Part shown: one piece after another, positions 23,858-33,674 of the stretch
How positions within the stretch are numbered: the first letter of the stretch is position 1
Layout of the letters: each line of letters starts with the position of its first letter
From: Clostridia bacterium
Lineage (GTDB): Bacteria; Bacillota; Clostridia; Peptostreptococcales; Anaerovoracaceae
Length of the DNA stretch: 64,000 nucleotides
Direction: 5' to 3'
NCBI GenBank assembly: GCA_902363595.1
Contig: CABJAP010000005.1
Location: 186,001 to 250,000 of the forward strand
Position numbers and translations under genes: made by a program
The notes under the pieces: generated by a model
Told to the model about the DNA's origin: nothing
Database searches by the model: none
What the model saw: the letters and a program-made list of their open reading frames with translations, nothing else

Positions 23858-26686
23858 ATGTTAGATCGTTTCAAGGATACAGAAAAAGTACAGGAAGTGC
23901 TGATGCAGGCCCAGACCGGACTGTGGGTCATCGAACTGGAATACGCAAAGGCGCCTCGTTTGTATGCGGATCCTGTAATGGAGGAGCTTCTGGGGCTGGA
24001 AAATCCTTTAACGCCGGAAGAATGCTACCAGTTTTGGTATGAACGAATCGAACCTCCTTACCGTCCCATAATTCAAGCGGCAGTAGAAAAAATTTCCCAG
24101 AGTGAGCATGCAGAGGTCCAGTACCCCTGGTTTCATCCCAAGTGGGGCAGGATTTTTATTCGCTGCGGCGGAGCAAAGGACGAAAATTTTCAAAAGGGAA
24201 CCTGTCTGCGGGGATATCATCAGAATATTACCAACACAGTCATGCTCAAACATGAGTACGATACGGTTTTAACTGCTGCGCAAATGGCAATTTCACAAAT
24301 TTATACACTGGTGATCAGCATTGATTTTCCAAAAACAGAATATAAATGTATTCATTACTCAGGAAGTGTTCTCAAATTAGATAGCCAAGGTGCCTTCCGG
24401 AATTTCTATCAGCAGATGATACAGAAAATGCCGGCAGAGGATAAAGCGATTTTCGACAGGCTGCTGGATATTTCCACATATGAAGATAAGGCATATATGG
24501 ACGGCACCTTCCGGCTCTGCGACGATATGGGCCAGCTGCATTATTATACTTATTATTCCGCCCGGATTCAACAGGAGCTGGAGGGACGCCTGCTGATTAC
24601 TGTGCGTAATGTGGACGATAAACAAGAAGCGAAAAGACGGGAAGAAGTTCTCACCAATCTCTGCCAGTGCTACTATTCCATCTATCTGTTCGATCTGGAA
24701 AAGAATACTGAAGAGCCCATCTGGCAGGAAGAAATGATCGCCCGGCAGCAGGAGTTTCCCAAAGGCAGTCTTGATACATACTATAGTAAATTCGTAGACC
24801 ATTATGTGGTGGAGGAAGATCAAGAGAAAATGCGCAGGGCCGGTACGCCGCAGTTCCTTCGGCAGACGTTATCACACGAACAGCCAGTATACGATGTGGA
24901 TTTCCGCCGCCTCTATCCAGATCGGGTCGAGTGGGTGCGTGCTCGGTTCAGTGTGGCGGAACTGAAAGATGGGCAGGTTACTAAGGTTGTGTTCGCCAAT
25001 ATGAATATTAATGAACAAAAAATCAAAGAACTGGAGGAAGAACAGAAACAAAAGCTTTATTTTGAATACCAGAATATCATACGGGGATTAACCTCTTTTT
25101 ATCATTCGGTCTTTTATATTGACTTGGTCGAGCAGACCTTCCAGTCATACAACTGGCTTAAAGATTTGAGCGCCCGAATGGGACAGAGAAACGATTATCA
25201 CGAATTGATACGGACCTGCGCCCAATCCTTTATTCGCAAAGAAGACCAGGCGGCGTTTATGAAAAATCTTTCTGCTGAGGAGATCAGTCGTCGAATCCGC
25301 AGCGGCGAGACCATTTATTCTGTGGAGTTTCAAAGAGATTACGGAGGATTTTATGGATGGATGCGGATTCATATTATCCTAGCCGAAAGCAGAAACGGTG
25401 TCCCGGAAAAAATCATTATGGCATCCCACAGCGTGGAAGAGGAAAAGGAGCAGGAAGAGCAGAATCGAAAAGCGTTGCGCGCTGCCTATGAAACAGCCCA
25501 GAATGCAAATGAGGCCAAAAGCAATTTTTTAGCGCAGATGTCCCACGATATTCGTACGCCTATGAACGCGATTATGGGTATGGCCAGTATTGCATCTACT
25601 CAGATACACGATCCGGAAAAAGTTCGGGAATGTTTGACTAAGATCGCTGTTTCCAGTAAATATCTACTCGGCTTGATCAATGAAATTCTCGACATGTCCA
25701 GGATTGAAAAAGGAAAGCTGGATCTATCAGAGGAGCCGTTTTCCCTTACGGAATGGATGGAAACATTAGCCGCTATCACCCGGTCTGAGGCACAATCGAA
25801 AAATCAGAACATCGAATTTCAGAAAGAGCAGGTGGTTCATGACCGGCTGCTGGGTGACGCCGGGCGCCTCCGCCAGGTATTGATTAACCTAATCGATAAT
25901 GCAGTCAAATATACCAAACCCGGCGGCAACATCAAGGTAACGGTAAAAGAAACGGCCGCTCCTGCTCAGGGGGGCGGACGCTTTATCTTTTCGGTGGAAG
26001 ATACGGGGATTGGAATGGATAAAGACTTCTTGGAACACGTTTTTCTGCCCTTTTCCCGGGCTGATGACCCACAGGTCCGTCGCATGCAGGGCACGGGTCT
26101 TGGAATGTCTATTGCCCAGGGAATCGTTTCTGCTATGCAGGGAGATATACGAGTGGAAAGTGAAAAAGGTAAGGGAAGCTGTTTTACAGTCATTGTAAAT
26201 CTGAAGCTGAATGACAGCGGGCAGACCCCTGCGGACAAGGAACAAGATGTTCTGGATATGGGAAATGACGTTATAAGTGCTTCCCGCATGGAACAGAGAG
26301 CGGGTATGCGCATTTTGCTGGCTGAGGATAATGCGCTTAATATGGAAATTGCACAGACGATTCTGCACAATGCCGGATTTATCGTGGAAGGCGTGGAAAA
26401 TGGTTTGAAAGCCCTGGAAACCTTCTCCTCATCTGCCCCTTCTACGTATCAGGCGATTCTGATGGACCTTCAGATGCCGGTGATGAATGGGTACACGGCA
26501 GCCAGGGAGATTCGCAGGTGCGGACATCCCCAGGCCGGGAGCATTCCTATCATTGCTCTGACTGCCAATGCTTTTGCTGAAGATATCGCCAAATCTCTTG
26601 CGGCAGGAATGACCGACCACGTTTCCAAGCCCATTGATTACGAGACTCTAATTGCAATCTTGGATCGGGGAATTCATTTGGGCTAA
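23858..26686 (+). CDS. cytoplasmic hybrid histidine kinase with PAS-type repeats
   Basis: A 942-residue kinase without a membrane segment. The N-terminal 530 residues hold at least three PAS-like repeats of similar make-up (VLTNLCQCYYSIYLFDLE and IIRGLTSFYHSVFYIDLVEQ begin two of them). They are followed by a HisKA with His563 (QMSHDIRTPMNAIMG), an HATPase with GTGLGMSIAQG, and a receiver with Asp870 (AILMDLQMPVMNG). The phospho-acceptor motif is DIRTPMN, as in many Clostridial hybrid kinases. The start at 23858 follows ATAGGAG. It is in one unit with the membrane kinase, which suggests one sensor for an external ligand and one for an internal state acting on a shared pathway. Confidence 0.9.
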   Translation: MLDRFKDTEKVQEVLMQAQTGLWVIELEYAKAPRLYADPVMEELLGLENPLTPEECYQFWYERIEPPYRPIIQAAVEKISQSEHAEVQYPWFHPKWGRIFIRCGGAKDENFQKGTCLRGYHQNITNTVMLKHEYDTVLTAAQMAISQIYTLVISIDFPKTEYKCIHYSGSVLKLDSQGAFRNFYQQMIQKMPAEDKAIFDRLLDISTYEDKAYMDGTFRLCDDMGQLHYYTYYSARIQQELEGRLLITVRNVDDKQEAKRREEVLTNLCQCYYSIYLFDLEKNTEEPIWQEEMIARQQEFPKGSLDTYYSKFVDHYVVEEDQEKMRRAGTPQFLRQTLSHEQPVYDVDFRRLYPDRVEWVRARFSVAELKDGQVTKVVFANMNINEQKIKELEEEQKQKLYFEYQNIIRGLTSFYHSVFYIDLVEQTFQSYNWLKDLSARMGQRNDYHELIRTCAQSFIRKEDQAAFMKNLSAEEISRRIRSGETIYSVEFQRDYGGFYGWMRIHIILAESRNGVPEKIIMASHSVEEEKEQEEQNRKALRAAYETAQNANEAKSNFLAQMSHDIRTPMNAIMGMASIASTQIHDPEKVRECLTKIAVSSKYLLGLINEILDMSRIEKGKLDLSEEPFSLTEWMETLAAITRSEAQSKNQNIEFQKEQVVHDRLLGDAGRLRQVLINLIDNAVKYTKPGGNIKVTVKETAAPAQGGGRFIFSVEDTGIGMDKDFLEHVFLPFSRADDPQVRRMQGTGLGMSIAQGIVSAMQGDIRVESEKGKGSCFTVIVNLKLNDSGQTPADKEQDVLDMGNDVISASRMEQRAGMRILLAEDNALNMEIAQTILHNAGFIVEGVENGLKALETFSSSAPSTYQAILMDLQMPVMNGYTAAREIRRCGHPQAGSIPIIALTANAFAEDIAKSLAAGMTDHVSKPIDYETLIAILDRGIHLG

Positions 26687-26732
26687 GAGTACATGCTTTA
26701 CAGAACAAGAAGAATAAAGAAGGGGAACGATA

Positions 26733-29339
26733 ATGGGTGATACTTTAGAGAAAAACCCTCAAAAACGAATCTGCATCGGCATACTTGCTCATGTAGATGC
26801 AGGAAAAACAACGTTATCAGAAGCAATACTTTATAGCAGCGGAAACCTGAGGAAACTGGGGAGAGTGGATCATGGGGACGCTTATTTAGATACGGACCAG
26901 CTGGAGAAAAAAAGGGGGATCACGATCTTTTCCAAGCAGGCGCGGTTTGTGCTGGGCGACAAGCAGATTACTTTGATGGATACGCCGGGACATGTGGACT
27001 TTTCTGCTGAAATGGAGCGAACGCTGCAAGTGCTTGACTATGCGATCCTGGTTATCAATGGGGCTGACGGCGTCCAAAACCATACGCTGACTTTGTGGAA
27101 ACTGCTGGAACACTATGGGATTCCGGTGTTTCTCTTTATTAATAAAATGGATCAGCCGGGAACTGACCCAGGAAGACTGATGGATGAAGTGAAGAAGCGG
27201 CTTAACGATGGATGTATCGATTTTGCCGCAGCTGACGAGACCCTGTTTTTTGAAGAACTGGCCATGTGCTGTGAGCCGCTAATGGAGACGTATCTGCAGG
27301 CCGGCTCCATGTCTCGCAGTCATATCGCAGAAGCGGTTCAAAACAGGCAAGTGTTCCCGTGCTATTTTGGATCGGCGCTGAAGATGGAAGGCGTAGAGGC
27401 GTTCCTGGACGGACTGGAAATCTATTGCCGCCCCCAAACCTATGCGGATGAATTCGCAGCCAGGGTATATAAGATTTCTAGAGACTCAGCCGGACGCCGG
27501 CTGACCCATATGAAAATCCTAGGAGGAACGCTGCGGGTGAAAGATATACTGAAGGGCCGGAATGGATGGGAGGATAAGATAGATCAAATTCGTCTTTATT
27601 CCGGAAGTCAGTTTAAACTGGAAAAACAGGCGGACGCCGGTACGATCTGTGCAGTCACGGGCCTGGAAAACACATGTGCCGGTGAAGGCCTGGGGACGGA
27701 AGATTCCGCTCTTGCTCCTGTTTTGGAGCCGGTGTTGACATATCGGATCCTGCTTCCGGAAAACTGTGACACCCATACGATGCTGGCAAACCTGCGTCAG
27801 TTGGAGGAAGAAGACCCTTTGCTGCGAGTTGTCTGGGACGAGTGGTCGGGTGAAATCCACGCACAGTTGATGGGGAAAGTGGCGATGGAGATTCTGCAAA
27901 AACAAATATTGGACCGCTTTGGAATCGAAGTGGAATTCGGTCCAGGCAGTATCGTATATAAGGAAACAATCGTAGAGCCGGTGGAAGGTGTAGGCCATTT
28001 CGAACCCCTTCGCCATTATGCGGAGGTGCACCTGTTGTTGGAGCCGGGCAAGCGGGGCAGCGGCCTTGTTTTTGCCGCAGATTGCAGTGAAGAACAATTG
28101 GACCGCAGCTGGCAGCGTCTGATTCTTGCACATTTGGAAGAAAAGCCGCATTTAGGCGTTCTTACAGGTTCGGAAATCACAGATATGAAGATTATACTGA
28201 TTGCCGGCAAAGGCCATCTAAAACATACGGAAGGCGGCGATTTCAGGCAGGCGGCTTATCGCGCGGTGCGACAGGGTTTAAAAAAGGCAAAAAGTATTCT
28301 TCTGGAACCCTGGTATGAGTTTTGTCTAGAGGTGCCCCAGGAGATGGTTGGAAGGGCGATGGCCGATATTCAGAGAATGGAGGGGAGTTTTTCTCCGCCG
28401 GAAACACAGGGAGATACGGCAGTAATTATCGGAACCGCACCAGCAGCATCCATGGCCCAATACCAAAACGATGTGCTCACATATACCAAAGGCAGAGGGA
28501 GGCTGGCGTGCGCCTTTAAAGGTTATGGGACGTGCCGCAATGAGCGGGAAGTCATAGAAGTCAGAGGTTACGATTCGGAACGGGATGCGCAGAATCCAAC
28601 CGGATCGGTCTTTTGTGCCCACGGAGCAGGATTTACAGTCAGCTGGGATCAGGTTGAAACGTATATGCATGTCGACAGCGGATGGCGTCCGGAAATCAGG
28701 AAGGCTTCGAGGGTCCGTGCGCCCCTCCCCCAGAGAGGACAAAGAGTCGCCAGCGATCAGGAGCTGGAGGAAATCTTTACTCGTACTTACGGAGAATCTA
28801 AGCGGGAAAGAGCGCGTTTTCAAAGCCCCCTTGATCCGGCGGAAAAATCCTTGACAGCGGTTAAAAAGCGTCGTGGGGAGACGGAAACAGACGAACAGAG
28901 ACAGCGGTTTCTGCTAGTTGACGGATATAATATCATTTTTGCCTGGGAAGAGTTGAAAGAGCTGGCCCAAGTGAATCTGGACAGCGCCAGGGACCGGCTG
29001 ATCGAAATTTTATGTAATTATCAGGGGTATCAAGGCGGCACCCTGATTGTGGTCTTTGATGCCTATAAGGTAGAAGGGGGAAAGGGTTCTGTTGAAAAAC
29101 ACGGTGGTATTTATGTGATTTACACAAAAGAAGCCGAATCCGCTGACCAATATATCGAGCGGACCGTAAATCAGATTGGCAGAACCTACGATGTGACAGT
29201 CGCTACTTCGGACAATATGGTACAGATGATCATATGGGGAGAGGGAGCGATGCGGATTTCGGCCAGAGGGTTGAAAGAAGAAATTGAAGCAGTTAACCAA
29301 CGAATTCGCAGTGAATATATGGGTCAAAACGGATCTTGA
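26733..29339 (+). CDS. Tet(M)/EF-G-like translation GTPase fused to a Rae1/YacP (NYN) endoribonuclease
   Basis: An 868-residue fusion. Residues 1-650 form a ribosomal-protection-type GTPase: G1 AHVDAGKTT, G3 DTPGHVDF, G4 NKMD, then EF-G-like domains II to V. Residues 723-868 match Rae1 of Bacillus subtilis almost end to end: LLVDGYNIIFAW, VVFDAYKV, TKEAESADQYIE and VATSDNMVQ. The acidic NYN catalytic residues are Asp730, Asp776, Asp805 and Asp827. Rae1 enters the ribosomal A site and cuts mRNA; Tet(M)-type factors enter the same site. One chain could therefore recognise a blocked ribosome and cut its message. It is 46 bases after the second kinase, with no terminator between. The ATG follows AAGGGGAACG. 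Confidence 0.92.
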   Translation: MGDTLEKNPQKRICIGILAHVDAGKTTLSEAILYSSGNLRKLGRVDHGDAYLDTDQLEKKRGITIFSKQARFVLGDKQITLMDTPGHVDFSAEMERTLQVLDYAILVINGADGVQNHTLTLWKLLEHYGIPVFLFINKMDQPGTDPGRLMDEVKKRLNDGCIDFAAADETLFFEELAMCCEPLMETYLQAGSMSRSHIAEAVQNRQVFPCYFGSALKMEGVEAFLDGLEIYCRPQTYADEFAARVYKISRDSAGRRLTHMKILGGTLRVKDILKGRNGWEDKIDQIRLYSGSQFKLEKQADAGTICAVTGLENTCAGEGLGTEDSALAPVLEPVLTYRILLPENCDTHTMLANLRQLEEEDPLLRVVWDEWSGEIHAQLMGKVAMEILQKQILDRFGIEVEFGPGSIVYKETIVEPVEGVGHFEPLRHYAEVHLLLEPGKRGSGLVFAADCSEEQLDRSWQRLILAHLEEKPHLGVLTGSEITDMKIILIAGKGHLKHTEGGDFRQAAYRAVRQGLKKAKSILLEPWYEFCLEVPQEMVGRAMADIQRMEGSFSPPETQGDTAVIIGTAPAASMAQYQNDVLTYTKGRGRLACAFKGYGTCRNEREVIEVRGYDSERDAQNPTGSVFCAHGAGFTVSWDQVETYMHVDSGWRPEIRKASRVRAPLPQRGQRVASDQELEEIFTRTYGESKRERARFQSPLDPAEKSLTAVKKRRGETETDEQRQRFLLVDGYNIIFAWEELKELAQVNLDSARDRLIEILCNYQGYQGGTLIVVFDAYKVEGGKGSVEKHGGIYVIYTKEAESADQYIERTVNQIGRTYDVTVATSDNMVQMIIWGEGAMRISARGLKEEIEAVNQRIRSEYMGQNGS

Positions 29340-29401
29340 GTTTTTAGTCGAAACCGAGTATTATGGATGTAACAGGATTTTACAAGAAAGGTGGAAAAAG
29401 G

Positions 29402-29824
29402 ATGGAAACACTGGACGAATTATATATTATAATATTTTCAGAAGGGCTTCCTTTTCTCATTCCTGTTTTTTGGATTGACAATATCAAAGGTAATCACGGA
29501 CAGAGAGAGGACCTTCCCATGATCGATCTGGCCCGGCTGGTTCGGGCACAGGAAGAAATAAGCAAAAGCGCATATATCCTATCCCTTTCCCATGAAGACA
29601 AAGCCTTTGATCTGGCCGTACAAAAAATAGGCGGCTTATATACGGTTACAGAACGGATGCGGATCAGATTGCCTGACTGTGTGCGAAACAGCGGCAACCG
29701 ATATTTGTCGGAGGCAGTCCCCCTGGAGCAAGGTGACGGGGGCGGACAAGAATTGGCCTATCTACTCAATCCACAAATCCTGTATCAAATGGCCGCAAAC
29801 GAATGGGCGGCGTCAAAGGAATAA
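29402..29824 (+). CDS. CheW-like small protein (divergent)
   Basis: A 140-residue protein that I read as a divergent CheW domain from its strand pattern: LPFLIPVFWIDNIKG, LPMIDLARLV, ILSLSHEDKAFDLAVQKIGGLYTV and a C-terminal LAYLLNPQILY. Conventional CheW signature residues are not all present. The start is ATG 29402, after AAGAAAGGTGG; earlier in-frame codons overlap a weakly supported region. It opens the chemotaxis operon and is followed at 5 bases by another CheW-like gene. Confidence 0.5.
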   Translation: METLDELYIIIFSEGLPFLIPVFWIDNIKGNHGQREDLPMIDLARLVRAQEEISKSAYILSLSHEDKAFDLAVQKIGGLYTVTERMRIRLPDCVRNSGNRYLSEAVPLEQGDGGGQELAYLLNPQILYQMAANEWAASKE

Positions 29825-29829
29825 AGCAT

Positions 29830-30150
29830 ATGAAATTTATCACGGCAGTGGGTAAAAACAAGACCCTGTATATTGAAAAAGAAAAAGTTGCGGCGATCCT
29901 TTCAGAGCCGCAGATACAAAGGGTGCCGGCCGCAGATGAAAAAATCGGAGGAATTTCCCTTTACAACGGACAGCTAGTGGTCTATCATCAACTGGGAGTC
30001 TGCAGCACTGAAAGAACGTGCGGTATTATTGTAAAAACAGGCGGTGAAAGCTTGACTGGCATTATAGCCGATTATCCTTCACAGGAGAGTATGGAGCCTG
30101 ACGATCTTTCGCTTGTAATGCCGGGAGTATGGGAGATAAATAGTGATTAG
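29830..30150 (+). CDS. CheW-like short protein
   Basis: A 106-residue protein with a core ADEKIGGISLYNGQLVVYHQLG that resembles the second half of a CheW domain. It is shorter than CheW (about 150) and may be a partner of, or the complement to, the protein at 29402. ATG 29830 follows AAAGGA at a good distance. Its 3' end overlaps the CheR start by 8 bases, so the two are coupled. I am not sure of the fold. Confidence 0.45.
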   Translation: MKFITAVGKNKTLYIEKEKVAAILSEPQIQRVPAADEKIGGISLYNGQLVVYHQLGVCSTERTCGIIVKTGGESLTGIIADYPSQESMEPDDLSLVMPGVWEINSD

Positions 30151-30976
30151 GCTGAAAGAAAATGAATTTACTGATATTGTTGAATACATGCGCATGCATT
30201 ATGGTATCAATCTCGAAAAAAAGAAGATTTTGATCGAATGTAGAATGTCCAAAACTTTGGAAAAACAAGGCCTATCCTCCTTCGGCAGCTATATGGAGCT
30301 GCTGAAAAAAGATAGGACTGAAAAGATAGCGGCTGAACTGATTAACCGTCTGACTACCAATTATACTTATTTTTTCAGAGAGGTTAGTCATTTTCAAATC
30401 CTCACCAGTGAAATCTTTCCAAAACTGTTTCAACAAAAACGGTACGGACCTCTGAATATCTGGTGTGCGGGATGTTCCACCGGAGAAGAATGTTACACAC
30501 TGGCCATGACCTTGCAGGAATACATGCTCCAATCTGGAACGTTTTCCCTTGTCCGCATACTGGGTACGGACATATCGGAAGACGTGATAAGCCGGGCACA
30601 AAGGGGCGTCTATCCCATTCGTGAGATCGATAGCATTCCTCAAAGTCTGCGTCCCCGATATTGTCATGTGGAGGCGGATCATAAAAGCTTTCAAATCGAT
30701 GAAAAATTGAAAGAGTATATCCGCTTCAAAAGACAAAACCTGATGGAACCTTCAGCAGCAGAAAAATATGATTTGATTCTATGCCGGAATGTGATGATTT
30801 ATTTTGATCGAACATCGAGAAAAAAACTGGTCCGGAAACTGGAAAACAGCTTGAATGCGGGCGGTTACCTGCTGATTGGACATGCGGAGCTGCTTGCCAG
30901 AGATGAGACCTGTCTGGAATCGATGCATCCGGCGGTATACTTGAAAAAAGAGCGGGAAGATAAGGAGAATTTATGA
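30143..30976 (+). CDS. cheR: chemotaxis protein methyltransferase CheR
   Basis: A 277-residue CheR. It has the N-terminal all-helical CheR_N domain (FTDIVEYMRMHYGINLEKKK) and a SAM-binding domain with NIWCAGCSTGEECYTLAM and ILGTDISEDVISRA, plus the YDLILCRNVMIYFD motif. It methylates glutamates on chemoreceptors. It starts with GTG at 30143 inside the previous gene and ends overlapping cheY by 4 bases (ATGA), which shows tight coupling. Confidence 0.95.
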   Translation: MIRLKENEFTDIVEYMRMHYGINLEKKKILIECRMSKTLEKQGLSSFGSYMELLKKDRTEKIAAELINRLTTNYTYFFREVSHFQILTSEIFPKLFQQKRYGPLNIWCAGCSTGEECYTLAMTLQEYMLQSGTFSLVRILGTDISEDVISRAQRGVYPIREIDSIPQSLRPRYCHVEADHKSFQIDEKLKEYIRFKRQNLMEPSAAEKYDLILCRNVMIYFDRTSRKKLVRKLENSLNAGGYLLIGHAELLARDETCLESMHPAVYLKKEREDKENL

Positions 30977-31332
30977 AAAAAATTATGATCGTGGATGATG
31001 CAATGTTTATGAGAAAAGTCATACGAAAAAATCTGGAAGACTGCGGCTATACCGAGATCATTGAAGCTGAGGATGGTGATCGGGCACTGGAGTTTTTTGA
31101 AGCTGAAAGTCCCGACTTGACCCTCTTAGATATTACCATGCCGGGAAAATCAGGACTGCAGGTACTGGAAGAAATCATCCGTATGAATCCTGAGGCAAAG
31201 GTAGTTATGTGTTCTGCAGTGGGGCAGGAGATGATGATTCGGCAGGCCATTGAAACAGGTGCGGCAGATTTCATTGTAAAGCCATTTAAAAGTGAAGAAT
31301 TGATAAGAGTCATAACTAACTATATGCAGTAA
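30973..31332 (+). CDS. cheY: chemotaxis response regulator CheY
   Basis: A 119-residue single-domain receiver. The acidic pair Asp8-Asp9, phospho-acceptor Asp53 (LLDITMPGKSG), Ser81 in place of the usual Thr and Lys103 (IVKPF) are all present. As a stand-alone receiver it would bind the flagellar switch or another effector when phosphorylated by CheA. No flagellar gene is in the window, so the effector is open. ATG overlaps the cheR stop. Confidence 0.95.
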   Translation: MKKIMIVDDAMFMRKVIRKNLEDCGYTEIIEAEDGDRALEFFEAESPDLTLLDITMPGKSGLQVLEEIIRMNPEAKVVMCSAVGQEMMIRQAIETGAADFIVKPFKSEELIRVITNYMQ

Positions 31333-31359
31333 GAGTCCCGCAGGAAAAGGAACGATCAT

Positions 31360-33036
31360 ATGAGAGAGTATTTTAAAAATTTAAAGATTGGAAGAAAGCT
31401 GATCCTTACTTTTGCGATCATCATTCTTCTATATATTGCTACTGTAGCTATTACTTTGGTTAATATTAAGAGTATGTCCGATCGGGTGGACACGTTGTAT
31501 AAAGGTCCCTTTGCCAATGTTCAGTCCTCCCTGCTGGCTATCTCTGATATGCAGGCTATAGGCAGAACGCTGGCTGTTCTGACAGCAACGAATAATCAGG
31601 TCGATGAGGCGGCCTATCTGGAAAACGCAAAACAGCTGGCGCAATCAGTAGACACGAAGATCGAAGAATTGACATCCGGATATGTGAGCGGCGAAGATAA
31701 GGTCAAGGAGCTGAAAGAACAATTTCCGGAATTAGTGCTGAGCAGAGATCGGGTGCTTGCCTTACTGGACGCAGGAAAAGATCAAGAAGCACTACAGGCA
31801 TATATGAATGATTATTCGCCGCTGGCAGAGAAGGTAAGGGGTACTCTGTCGGAAGCCGTACAGCTTTCCATCAAAGATGCTGAGGACAGTATGGACAAAG
31901 GACAAAGCTCGGATAAAAGGATTGTAATTTTGATTCTTTTGATCTCTCTGATTATTCTAGTATTTACAGTAATAATTGGAGTTACCATTACAAGGAGCAT
32001 CGTTCAGCCGGTGAATGAAGTGAAAAGGGCGGCCAACGAGATTGCCGGCGGACGCTTGAACATTAATCTCGCCTATACGTCCAATGACGAAATGGGTCAG
32101 CTGGCCGATGATATTCGAGAGACTTCGGCAGCATTGAATCTATATGTTTCTGAGATTAAAAAGAATTTGACAGCTCTTGGAAACGGAAAATTAAATTACC
32201 AGACGGACATAGAATTTAAAGGAGATTTTATCGCTCTCGGTCAAGTTCTCAGAGAGATTAATGGACTCTTAAAAAATTCGATACAGCAGATCGGAGCCAG
32301 CGCCGAACAAGTATCAGGCGGGGCCGAACAGGTATCGGGCGGAGCTCAGGCACTAGCCCAAGGAGCGTCCGAACAGGCAAGTTCCATTGAGGAACTGGCC
32401 AGCAGCATTAACGAAATTGCCGACAGTGTGCAGGCCAACGCCGACAGCGCAGTGAAATCCAGCCGGGTAGCGGATGCAGTGGGAAGCAGTATCAGTGAAA
32501 GCAATGAGCAAATGAATCTGCTGACGGATTCTATGAGACAGATGGAGCTCAATTCCAGTGAAATCAATCAGATCGTTGAGGAAATCGACGAAATTGCCTT
32601 CCAAACGAATATACTCGCTTTAAATGCTTCTGTGGAAGCAGCCAGGGCGGGCGATGCAGGCAGAGGTTTTTCTGTGGTTGCGGATGAAGTCCGCAGATTA
32701 GCGGCCAAGTCATCGGAGGCTTCCAAATTGACCGCAGAACTGATCAAAAAGAATACAGAAGCCGTGAACAGCAGTATTGGTGCTGTGGATATGGCAGCCC
32801 AAAAGATGCAGGAATCTGTACAAAGAGCAAAAGAAGTCAATCAGATGGTCGATTCGATTTCCCAGGTATCTGTTCAGCAGGCCGATGCGGTTATGCAGAT
32901 TCGGCAGAGCGTGGAACGAATTTCAGAGATTGTTCAAGGTAATTCCGCTACAGCAGAGGAAAGTGCGGCGGCCAGTGAGGAACTGTCTGCTCAAGCCCAA
33001 ATCTTAAAAGAACTGGTAGAAAAATTCGAAGTTTAA
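31360..33036 (+). CDS. methyl-accepting chemotaxis protein with 4HB-type sensor
   Basis: A 558-residue receptor: membrane helix about 14-34, extracellular four-helix-bundle-like domain about 35-185, second membrane helix about 190-212, HAMP about 213-265, and a signalling coiled coil whose tip is [21 protein letters not shown] followed by [12 protein letters not shown]. Methylation-site-like Gln/Glu pairs flank the tip ([18 protein letters not shown]). It is the only receptor in the operon and presumably feeds the CheA encoded 2 kb further on. Ligand unknown. Confidence 0.95.
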   Translation: MREYFKNLKIGRKLILTFAIIILLYIATVAITLVNIKSMSDRVDTLYKGPFANVQSSLLAISDMQAIGRTLAVLTATNNQVDEAAYLENAKQLAQSVDTKIEELTSGYVSGEDKVKELKEQFPELVLSRDRVLALLDAGKDQEALQAYMNDYSPLAEKVRGTLSEAVQLSIKDAEDSMDKGQSSDKRIVILILLISLIILVFTVIIGVTITRSIVQPVNEVKRAANEIAGGRLNINLAYTSNDEMGQLADDIRETSAALNLYVSEIKKNLTALGNGKLNYQTDIEFKGDFIALGQVLREINGLLKNSIQQIGASAEQVSGGAEQVSGGAQALAQGASEQASSIEELASSINEIADSVQANADSAVKSSRVADAVGSSISESNEQMNLLTDSMRQMELNSSEINQIVEEIDEIAFQTNILALNASVEAARAGDAGRGFSVVADEVRRLAAKSSEASKLTAELIKKNTEAVNSSIGAVDMAAQKMQESVQRAKEVNQMVDSISQVSVQQADAVMQIRQSVERISEIVQGNSATAEESAAASEELSAQAQILKELVEKFEV

Positions 33037-33057
33037 AAGGCCGATTAAGGAGAAAGA

Positions 33058-33669
33058 ATGAACAATTATACACCGCTGGATCAAATTTCAATCGATATCC
33101 TTTCGGAACTTGGAAATGTAGGGACAGGAAATGCCGTCACCTCGTTATCGCAGATGACAGGACATTCGCTGGAGATTGAATTGCCGAAAGTAGAAATTGT
33201 AAAATATCAGGATATCTATCGTATCTTAGGAGAAGCCGAAGAGCTTCAAACTGGTATTATGGTACAAGTAGCGGGCAAATTAAAGGGCACGTTCCTATTT
33301 CTGCTCAGCGAAACCTTCACTCAGAGCATCTTGCGAGCTGTCCTGGGCGGGGAAAATCGCAAGCTGACAGATTTGGATGAAATGGACCGTTCTTTGATCT
33401 GTGAATTGGGGAACATAATGTGCGGATCATACATACGTGCGCTTTCCCAACTACTGGATATGGATATGGATGTGACGGTTCCGGAAATGTGCATTGACAT
33501 GGGCGGCGCCATCCTGAGCGTGCCCTTATCCCGATTTCTAAAGGTCAGCGAACAGATCCTGCTGATCGAAAATAAATTCCGCATGGGCAATCAATCCTTT
33601 ATGGGCCGTATTTTGTTTCTGCCTGAGCAAGAATCCCTTGAAGCAATGCTTTCCAGCGTCAGGGAGTGA
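33058..33669 (+). CDS. cheC: CheY-P phosphatase CheC
   Basis: A 203-residue CheC with both phosphatase motifs D/S-x3-E-x2-N: DILSELGN (residues about 14-21) and SLICELGN (about 110-117). Two motifs are typical for CheC, as opposed to CheX or FliY with one. It dephosphorylates CheY-P and binds CheD. It overlaps cheD in the usual cheC-cheD order. Confidence 0.93.
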   Translation: MNNYTPLDQISIDILSELGNVGTGNAVTSLSQMTGHSLEIELPKVEIVKYQDIYRILGEAEELQTGIMVQVAGKLKGTFLFLLSETFTQSILRAVLGGENRKLTDLDEMDRSLICELGNIMCGSYIRALSQLLDMDMDVTVPEMCIDMGGAILSVPLSRFLKVSEQILLIENKFRMGNQSFMGRILFLPEQESLEAMLSSVRE

Positions 33670-33674
33670 TGAAC

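Noticed and set aside
26733..29339. Plain tetracycline resistance gene
   Set aside because: The GTPase part is Tet(M)-like, but such translation GTPases are common housekeeping-like proteins in Clostridia, and the Rae1 fusion and lack of mobile sequences argue against an acquired resistance gene.
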